Source: Streptomyces sp. TN58 (GTDB lineage Bacteria; Actinomycetota; Actinomycetes; Streptomycetales; Streptomycetaceae). Taken from it: a stretch of 64,000 nucleotides of DNA. The position numbers and the translations under genes were made by a program. The DNA is taken from positions 682,001 to 746,000 of the forward strand of contig NZ_CP018870.1 of assembly GCF_001941845.1 (NCBI RefSeq), read 5' to 3'. Under the pieces are notes generated by a model that worked only from the letters and a program-made list of their open reading frames with translations, did not search any database and was not told the DNA's origin. This document shows positions 59,085 through 64,000 of this stretch, in pieces; positions within the stretch are counted from its first letter, which is position 1; every line of letters begins with the position of its first letter.

Positions 59085-59630
59085 TCAGTTGCGTACGAGG
59101 AGCAGTACGGCGGCGAGGACGATGCCGAGGGTGAGGGCCATGGCCCCGTGGGCGAGGCGGTGGGTGCGCAGGACGGGAAGGAGGCGGTCGACGGCGTACC
59201 GGCCGGGGCCGGTGAGGGTGAGGGCCGCGGCGCCGGCGGTCAGCAGGAGCTCGTACTCGATGCCGGCCGGGGCGAAGAAGGAGCCCGTTCCGTGGACGGC
59301 GATGGCGTTGACGAGGGTGCCGACGAGGGCGGCGCCGGCGAGCGGGGTGAGGAGGCCGGCGGCGAGGCCGAGTCCGCCGAGGGTTTCGGTCAGTCCGGCG
59401 AGGACGGCCATGGCGTCGCCGGCTGGGTAGCCGCTCGCGGTGAAGAACCGGCCGGTTCCGTCGATGCCGCCGCCGCCGAACCAGCCGAAGAGCTTCTGGG
59501 TGCCGTGTGCGGCCATGGTGAGGCCGAGGACGATGCGCAGGAGCAGCAGGCCGGCGTCGTGGCCGGGGGTGGAGGGGGTGGACCGGGTGGCGGGCCGGGG
59601 GTGCGGGGCGGTGGCGGAGGGGCTGGTCAT
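59085..59630 (-). CDS. DoxX family membrane protein
   Basis: 181 residues from ATG 59630. A Pro/Ser/Thr-rich start, then four or five hydrophobic helices. RIVLGLTMAAHGTQKLFGWFGGGG and ETLGGLGLAAGLLTPLAG are the DoxX pattern. It is divergent from a MarR gene and the intergenic repeats (59665-59677 and 59703-59715) suggest direct control. DoxX-like proteins are linked to redox and thiol stress in actinobacteria. Confidence 0.88.
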   Translation of the reverse strand: MTSPSATAPHPRPATRSTPSTPGHDAGLLLLRIVLGLTMAAHGTQKLFGWFGGGGIDGTGRFFTASGYPAGDAMAVLAGLTETLGGLGLAAGLLTPLAGAALVGTLVNAIAVHGTGSFFAPAGIEYELLLTAGAAALTLTGPGRYAVDRLLPVLRTHRLAHGAMALTLGIVLAAVLLLVRN

Positions 59631-59664
59631 CGCGTCGCGATTCCTTCCGATGGATTGCGAGTTG

Positions 59665-59715
59665 TTCAAATTCGAACCGTGACCATGGACCCTAACCGGT
59701 GATTCAAATTCGAAC
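59665..59715. promoter_or_regulatory. Two MarR operator candidates
   Basis: TTCAAATTCGAAC occurs at 59665-59677 and again at 59703-59715, 38 bases apart. Site 1 is extended by TTG on its left and site 2 by AA on its right, so each becomes a longer partial palindrome (TTGTTC...GAAC; TTCAAATTCGAACAA). They occupy the DoxX/MarR divergent promoter and are the AT-richest strip nearby. Confidence 0.65.
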
Positions 59716-59735
59716 AACTCGTGTAGGGTGGGGCC

Positions 59736-60200
59736 ATGGCTGAACCGCGATGGCTGGACGAGCGCGAGATGCGCGCCTGGAACGGCTTCCTGGCCGCTTC
59801 GGCCCTGGTGAACCGGCGCCTCGACCAGCAGCTCAAGGACGACGCCGGGCTGTCGCACCCGCAGTACGAGATCCTCGTACGGCTCGCCGCGGCCCCCGGG
59901 CGTGAGCTGCGGATGACCGAGCTCGCCAACGGCCTGATCAACTCCAAGAGCGGGCTGACGTACCAGGTCACCCAGATGGAGAAGGCCGGGCTGGTCCGCC
60001 GCCGCAGCTGCCCCTCGGATGTGCGCGGCGTCTTCGCGGTGCTCACCGACGCCGGCAGCGCCAAGCTGGAGGAGGCCGCGCCGGGCCACGTGGCGACGGT
60101 CCGGGAGGTTCTGGTCGACGTCCTGACCCCGGCGCAGCTCGACGCGCTCGCCGAGGGACTGGGCGAGGTGGGGCGCCGCCTGCGCGGGCAGGGCACCTGA
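59736..60200 (+). CDS. MarR family transcriptional regulator
   Basis: 154 residues. Winged helix with LSHPQYEILVRLAAAPGRELRMTELANGLINSKSGLTYQVTQMEKAGLVRRRSCPSDVRGVFAVLTDAG, the typical MarR recognition helix and basic wing. It is divergent from DoxX with paired operator-like sites, so probably represses both. There is one Cys (in RRRSCPSD, in the wing), which could allow oxidant sensing, a suggestion only. Confidence 0.93.
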   Translation: MAEPRWLDEREMRAWNGFLAASALVNRRLDQQLKDDAGLSHPQYEILVRLAAAPGRELRMTELANGLINSKSGLTYQVTQMEKAGLVRRRSCPSDVRGVFAVLTDAGSAKLEEAAPGHVATVREVLVDVLTPAQLDALAEGLGEVGRRLRGQGT

Positions 60201-60255
60201 GCGGCTTCGGTCGCGGGGCAGGCATCACCGCCCGAAATCGGGGTATAGGGGCGCC

Positions 60256-60567
60256 ATGGACGGAAAGGTCTGGCTCATCGTCGGCACGGTCCTCACGGTG
60301 GGTGTCGCGATCGCCGCGGCCGTGCTGTTCGTACGCGTGCTCAGGGCGCGGCGGCTGCTGGCCGACGCGGGTATCCCGCTGCACGACAAGGCCCTGTTCT
60401 GGGCCGCCCTGATCTACACCGTCTCCCCCGTCGACCTGATCCCGGACCCGGTGTACCTGGACGACATCGGGATCCTCATGCTGGCGCTGCGTTCGCTGCA
60501 CGCGGCGGCGGCGGCCGCACGGCCGTCGAAGGATCCAGGTGTCGACGTGCGGGCGACCCGCGTCTGA
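60256..60567 (+). CDS. DUF1232 (YkvA-like) membrane protein
   Basis: 103 residues. N-terminal membrane helix (VWLIVGTVLTVGVAIAAAVLFVRVL), then the DUF1232 block KALFWAALIYTVSPVDLIPDPVYLDDIGILMLALRSLH with the conserved SPVDLIPD and DD acidic pair. Function of the family is unknown. Confidence 0.88.
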   Translation: MDGKVWLIVGTVLTVGVAIAAAVLFVRVLRARRLLADAGIPLHDKALFWAALIYTVSPVDLIPDPVYLDDIGILMLALRSLHAAAAAARPSKDPGVDVRATRV

Positions 60568-60601
60568 CGCGTGCGGGCGCGGAACGCACCGGTGCCTGAG
60601 G

Positions 60602-61237
60602 TCAGCGCACGCCCGTGGTACGGAACTGGATGCTGATGCGGGGCCCGACGGCCCGCGCCGACTTCGGCACGGCGTGCTCCATGGTGCGCTGGCAGGAGCC
60701 GCCCATGACGACGAGGTCGCCGTGGCCGAGCGGCAGCCGCAGCAGGGTGGGCCCACCGTCGCGGGGGCGGATGGCGAGGTCGCGCGGGTCGCCGACGGAG
60801 ACGATGGCGACCATGGTGTCCTCGGTGGAGGAACGGCCCGTCCGGTCGCCGTGCCAGGCAACGCTGTCCCGGCCGTCGCGGTACAGGCACAGCCCGGCGG
60901 TGGTGAACGGCTCACCCAGCTCGGCGGCGTAGTGGCCGCCCAGCGCATCGCGGGCCTCCACCAGCGAGGGGTGCGGCAGGGCGTCGCCCTCGCCGTAGAA
61001 GGCGAGCAGCCGGGGCACCTCGACCTCCCGCTCGTACATCTGCCGCCGCTCGGCGCGCCAGGGCACGTCGGCGGCCAGCCGCTCGAACAGCTCGTCCGCC
61101 CCGTGCAGCCACCCGGGCAGGTGGTCGACCCACGCCCCGGCACCGAGCTCGGTCCGCCGCAGCCCGCCGAGAGGGCCGAGACCGATCTCGTCACCCTGGT
61201 CGAAAAGGGAGCCCTGCAGACCCCGGACCGCGTGCAT
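60602..61237 (-). CDS. alkB: AlkB-like 2-oxoglutarate/Fe(II) dioxygenase
   Basis: 211 residues. Fe(II) ligands His129 and Asp131 (WHGD) and His188 (MEHAVPK), with 2-oxoglutarate-binding Arg200/Arg206 (PRISIQFR), all present. CLYRDGRDSVAWHGD is the AlkB nucleotide-recognition region. Repairs 1-methyladenine or 3-methylcytosine in DNA or RNA by oxidative demethylation. No Ada-type regulator next to it. Confidence 0.9.
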   Translation of the reverse strand: MHAVRGLQGSLFDQGDEIGLGPLGGLRRTELGAGAWVDHLPGWLHGADELFERLAADVPWRAERRQMYEREVEVPRLLAFYGEGDALPHPSLVEARDALGGHYAAELGEPFTTAGLCLYRDGRDSVAWHGDRTGRSSTEDTMVAIVSVGDPRDLAIRPRDGGPTLLRLPLGHGDLVVMGGSCQRTMEHAVPKSARAVGPRISIQFRTTGVR

Positions 61238-61299
61238 ACCCCCAGCCTAGCCCCCCAACCGAACATGTGCACGATTTACCAGCGCCCCACGCGCCGCTG

Positions 61300-62586
61300 T
61301 CAGAGCGACGGGCCGCCGGACGGGTGGCGTGGTCTGCGGGTGAGGAGGGTGACGGTGAGAGAGGCCGCGGCGGCGAGGGCGATCGCCGGGCCGGGGCCGA
61401 CGCACTGGGCCAGACCGCCGGCGATCGCCGCGCCCAGCCCCTGCCAAGTCATCCGCCCCGCCGACTCGACCCCCTGGACCTGTCCGCGGATCGCCTGCGG
61501 GGACAGGTCCAGCAGCTGTTCCTGGAGGGGCAGCGTGGCGGCGAACCCGGCACTGGCGAGGAACACCGCGACCGCCAGGACGGGCGCGGGCGGGTGGAGC
61601 GCGAAGAGCACAAAGGGGGCGGCGAGCAGCAGCCGCAGGGTGAGGGCGTGGCGGCGGCGGCTCTCGGCGGTGAGCAGCCGGCCGACGGCCAGGTCGCCGA
61701 GGAGCATGCCGGCGGCTCCGGCGGCCAGGAAGGTCCCGGCGTGGCCGGGGTCGTAGGAGATGAAAAGCGCCTCGCAGCCGACGATCAGGCCGTTGGGGAC
61801 CCACAGGGCCAGCAGCAGGACCCGCCGGCCGGGGTGGGAGAACAGCTCGGCGTTGGCCCGCCATGTCTGCCGCAGGCCCGGTCGGCGGGTGAGCCGGACC
61901 GAGTGCTCGCGGACGGTGGCCGCGACCACGGCCGCGCCGAGGGCGGTCAGGCAGGCGGCGACGGCGAAGACGGTCTGCGGGTTCGTGTGGCGCAGCAGTA
62001 CGGCACCCGTCGCGTAGCCGAGGATCGCCGTACCGCCCGAGGTGATGTTCATCAGGGAGCGGGCCCGCGCGTAGGCGGACACCGGCACGACCTCGGACAG
62101 CAGCCCGAGCCGTGCGCCCGTGCCCAGGGACTGGAAGAAGCCGAGGAGCAGCAGCAGTGCGAAGCGTGCGGCCAGCGGCAGTCCCGGGACGGCCTGCGCG
62201 GCGACCCCGGCCAGCGAGGCGAGTTGGAGCAGGACGACGGTGCGGCGCGGGTGGCCCGCGTCCGCGACCGACATCAGCGTCAGCGCGCCGAGGACGGTCG
62301 CGAAGGTGGCGCCGTACATGCTCACGGCCGTCAGGAAGGGGGAACCGGTCTGTGCGTCGACGAGCGTGCCGAGCGCGAAGCCCGACAGGGTGCCCGCCGC
62401 GACGGTCAGGGTGAAGCCGGCGTACAGCCCGGTGAACTCCCGGCTGCGCAGCAGGCCGAGATAGCCGCCGGGGGTGGGCTGGGGGTCGGGGGCGGGAGTC
62501 GTGTCCGGGCGGGAGTCGTGTCCGGGCCGGGGCGAGGGGTGGTGGGAGGGGCTTGAAGAGGAGTGGGGAGAAGGGTCTGAAGGCAT
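61300..62586 (-). CDS. MFS transporter, probable drug exporter
   Basis: 428 residues from ATG 62586; GGAGG (62601-62597) lies eight or nine bases upstream. A Ser/Pro/His-rich cytoplasmic start (about 1-45), then about 12 hydrophobic helices (for example FTGLYAGFTLTVAAGTLSGFALGTLV, SYDPGHAGTFLAAGAAGMLLGDLAVGR). The overall type is a multidrug-like MFS. A terminator-like hairpin with a U6 tract covers its RBS, and an in-frame extension reaches back to GTG 62637 (VLAFGVRAPCMRPEAFF), so translation may also begin there. Confidence 0.85.
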   Translation of the reverse strand: MPSDPSPHSSSSPSHHPSPRPGHDSRPDTTPAPDPQPTPGGYLGLLRSREFTGLYAGFTLTVAAGTLSGFALGTLVDAQTGSPFLTAVSMYGATFATVLGALTLMSVADAGHPRRTVVLLQLASLAGVAAQAVPGLPLAARFALLLLLGFFQSLGTGARLGLLSEVVPVSAYARARSLMNITSGGTAILGYATGAVLLRHTNPQTVFAVAACLTALGAAVVAATVREHSVRLTRRPGLRQTWRANAELFSHPGRRVLLLALWVPNGLIVGCEALFISYDPGHAGTFLAAGAAGMLLGDLAVGRLLTAESRRRHALTLRLLLAAPFVLFALHPPAPVLAVAVFLASAGFAATLPLQEQLLDLSPQAIRGQVQGVESAGRMTWQGLGAAIAGGLAQCVGPGPAIALAAAASLTVTLLTRRPRHPSGGPSL

Positions 62587-62587
62587 G

Positions 62588-62631
62588 AAAAAAGCCTCCG
62601 GACGCATGCACGGGGCACGCACGCCGAAGGC
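62588..62631 (-). terminator. Attenuator hairpin with U6 tract in front of the MFS start
   Basis: On the minus strand GCCTTCGGCGTGCGTGC (62631-62615) pairs with GCATGCGTCCGGAGGC (62609-62594), 16 pairs with one bulge, followed by TTTTTT (62593-62588) and the ATG at 62586. The GGAGG ribosome site is inside the 3' arm. A -10 box TAGAAT (62648-62643) puts a probable start of transcription at about 62637, so the whole leader folds into this terminator. Confidence 0.8.
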
Positions 62632-62642
62632 CAACACCGGGG

Positions 62643-62648
62643 ATTCTA
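62643..62648 (-). promoter_or_regulatory. Probable -10 box of the MFS gene (TAGAAT)
   Basis: TAGAAT reads on the minus strand at 62648-62643, with a GTG codon about seven bases downstream (62637-62635). If transcription starts there the mRNA is leaderless and begins in frame with the exporter. The -35 box is not clear. Confidence 0.5.
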
Positions 62649-62796
62649 GCAGGAGTCCCGGCCCGCTCGCCGCGCACCGCCGGCCCCACGATCGTAGGGA
62701 GAGCGTATTACCGCAGCGTAACTGTGTGATCAGGGACTCACGGTCTTGGCCGCGCGTCCGCCACGCGGTAGCGTCAACGCGACATAAAGACATAGC

Positions 62797-62907
62797 GACG
62801 ACGGCGAGACGGAAGTCCGGTGAGAATCCGGCATGGTCGCGCCACTGTGTGCTGCGGTGACCTCCCCAGGGGGCCCTCGCGGCGAGTCAGACCCGAGGAC
62901 CGTCGTC
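62797..62907 (+). promoter_or_regulatory. Cobalamin (B12) riboswitch
   Basis: A paired element GACGACGG (62797-62804) / CCGTCGTC (62900-62907) closes the domain. Inside are GGTGAGAATCCGG (62819-62831), GCGCCACTGTG (62839-62849) and GAGTCAGACCC (62884-62894), all conserved B12-riboswitch segments. It lies 45 bases upstream of cbtB and should turn the operon off when cobalamin is abundant. Confidence 0.9.
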
Positions 62908-62952
62908 CTGCACCACCGTATGGGACGCGTTGTTCCCCAAGGAGGTTCCATC

Positions 62953-63180
62953 ATGGCCGAGGCCGTCGCTTCCGCTGCCGTTCACACCCCTGCCGTCTCG
63001 CCGTCGGCTCCGCTGCCCGTGCGCGCCGTCCTGCCCTGGGCGCTCTTCGTCGGTCTTCTGATGCTCGTGGCCCTGTACTTCGTCGGAGCCGAGCAGGGCG
63101 CCACCGCCCTGTTCGCCGGTGAGGGCGTGCACGAGTGGGTGCACGACGGCCGCCACCTGCTCGGCTTCCCCTGCCACTGA
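62953..63180 (+). CDS. cbtB: Cobalt transporter subunit CbtB
   Basis: 75 residues; AGGAGG upstream. One membrane helix (ALFVGLLMLVALYFVGAEQG) and the CbtB-type C-terminus HEWVHDGRHLLGFPCH, His- and Cys-containing for metal binding. Downstream of a cobalamin riboswitch, consistent with cobalt supply for B12 synthesis. Confidence 0.92.
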   Translation: MAEAVASAAVHTPAVSPSAPLPVRAVLPWALFVGLLMLVALYFVGAEQGATALFAGEGVHEWVHDGRHLLGFPCH

Positions 63181-63191
63181 GAGGCCGTGCC

Positions 63192-64000
63192 ATGTACGCC
63201 TCTACTGTCAGGGGTCTGCTGGTCCGCGGCATGCTCGCGGGCCTGATCGCCGGGCTGTTCGCCTTCGCGGTCGCCTATGTGGTGGGTGAGCCTCCGGTTC
63301 GGGGTTCCATCGCCGTGGAGGAGGCGGCCGCCGCCCAGGACGCCGCGAGCGCCCCGAGCGGCCACGCCGGCCACGGGGGTGACGCCGCGTCGGGCGGGGC
63401 CGCCGAGGAGGAGGAAGAACTCGTCAGCCGGCCCGTCCAGTCGACCCTCGGACTGGCCACCGGTGTGCTGGTCTACGGGGTCGCGCTGGGCGGTATCGCC
63501 TCGCTCGCGTTCGCGTTCGCCCTCGGCCGTGTCGGCGGGTTCAGCCCGCGGGCGACGGCCGCGCTCACCGGTGCGGGCGCGTTCGCCCTGGTCTACCTGG
63601 TGCCGTTCCTCAAGTACCCGGCCACCCCGCCGGCGGTCGGCAACCCGGACACCATCGGGCAGCGCACCACGCTGTTCTTCCTGATGATCCTGCTGAGCGT
63701 GCTGCTCGGCGTCGGCGCGATCATCCTCGGGCGGCGGCTGGCACCGCGCCTGGGCAACTGGAACGCGACACTGACGGCGGCCGGCGGCTTCGTCGCCGCC
63801 ACCGCCGTGGCGTTCGTGTTCCTGCCGGACAACAGCGACGCGGTGCAGCCCGGGTTCCCCGCGGCCCTGCTGTGGGAGTTCAGGCTCGCCTCGCTGGCCG
63901 TCCAGCTCGTGCTGTGGGCGGTGTTCGCCGTCGTCTTCGGTGTCCTGGCCCAGCGGCTGCTGGCGTCGCGCACCGACGAAACGGAAGTGACGGCCCGGCA
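63192..64000 (+). CDS. cbtA: Cobalt transporter subunit CbtA (cut by window end)
   Basis: 269 residues to the window edge without a stop, so probably almost complete. Five membrane helices are visible (LLVRGMLAGLIAGLFAFAVAYVVG, GLATGVLVYGVALGGIASLAFAF, ALTGAGAFALVYLVPFLKYP and others), with a His/Gly-rich external loop (SGHAGHGG, about 58-64) and the conserved PFLKYPATPPAVG segment of CbtA. Functions with CbtB. Eleven bases separate the two genes. Confidence 0.9.
   Translation, partial: MYASTVRGLLVRGMLAGLIAGLFAFAVAYVVGEPPVRGSIAVEEAAAAQDAASAPSGHAGHGGDAASGGAAEEEEELVSRPVQSTLGLATGVLVYGVALGGIASLAFAFALGRVGGFSPRATAALTGAGAFALVYLVPFLKYPATPPAVGNPDTIGQRTTLFFLMILLSVLLGVGAIILGRRLAPRLGNWNATLTAAGGFVAATAVAFVFLPDNSDAVQPGFPAALLWEFRLASLAVQLVLWAVFAVVFGVLAQRLLASRTDETEVTAR

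Overview
The window is a high-GC, gene-dense actinobacterial chromosome segment, almost certainly from Streptomyces or a close relative. The support is the codon bias, many GTG starts with AGGAGG-type ribosome sites, a Streptomyces-type gas-vesicle cluster, a SpoIIE-type PP2C phosphatase, a two-hairpin C-rich RNA resembling the actinobacterial 6C RNA, and a scabin/ScARP-like secreted ADP-ribosyltransferase. I see no rRNA, tRNA, CRISPR array, prophage or complete insertion sequence. Two short MITE-like elements of one family are present.

Layout. 0-12.6 kb is acyl-CoA and aromatic metabolism: an SCP-x type thiolase with a DUF35 partner, an enoyl-CoA hydratase, two acyl-CoA synthetases, a nitronate monooxygenase and phenylacetate-CoA ligase, interleaved with a BrkB-like membrane protein and a ChaA-type antiporter. 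12.8-25 kb holds a secreted serine hydrolase, a VOC protein, the 6C-like RNA, a TetR/FAD-monooxygenase divergon with two perfect operators, a Tat-exported hydrolase, an MpaB/kinase-TPR/FAD-oxidoreductase operon and a geranylgeranyl-reductase-like flavoprotein. 25-32.3 kb is the gas-vesicle locus (gvpO-A-F-G-J-L-S-K) with a divergent pair coding an H1-like protein and an SRPBCC protein, flanked by CsbD-like and GlsB-like stress genes. 32.3-42.1 kb has a streptogramin-lyase-like propeller protein and an ABC export locus with two giant FtsX-like permeases and two ATPases. 42-54 kb has the ADP-ribosyltransferase, a VOC protein, a FadE-type dehydrogenase, an aldolase/SIS pair with a DeoR regulator, a threonine-degradation operon (tdh-kbl-lysR), an esterase and a methyltransferase. 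54-64 kb has the PP2C phosphatase, a GH15 glycosidase, DoxX/MarR, DUF1232, AlkB, an MFS exporter behind a terminator-like attenuator, and a cobalamin riboswitch driving cbtB-cbtA (cut by the window end).

How genes connect. Two sites matching the KstR palindrome TnnAACnnGTTnnA lie 42 kb apart, one in the echA/fadD divergent promoter and one upstream of the fadE. A second motif is shared by the echA/fadD and nitronate-monooxygenase promoters. Together they suggest that the dispersed acyl-CoA genes form one or two TetR-type regulons whose regulators lie outside the window. The most unusual signals are: a terminator hairpin with a U6 tract that sequesters the RBS of the MFS exporter and overlaps an in-frame, possibly leaderless leader; an acidic-then-arginine tail shared by three gas-vesicle-locus proteins; an ABC ATPase carrying an AbrB-like tail; and an ADP-ribosyltransferase with N-x-E where the family normally has Q-x-E.
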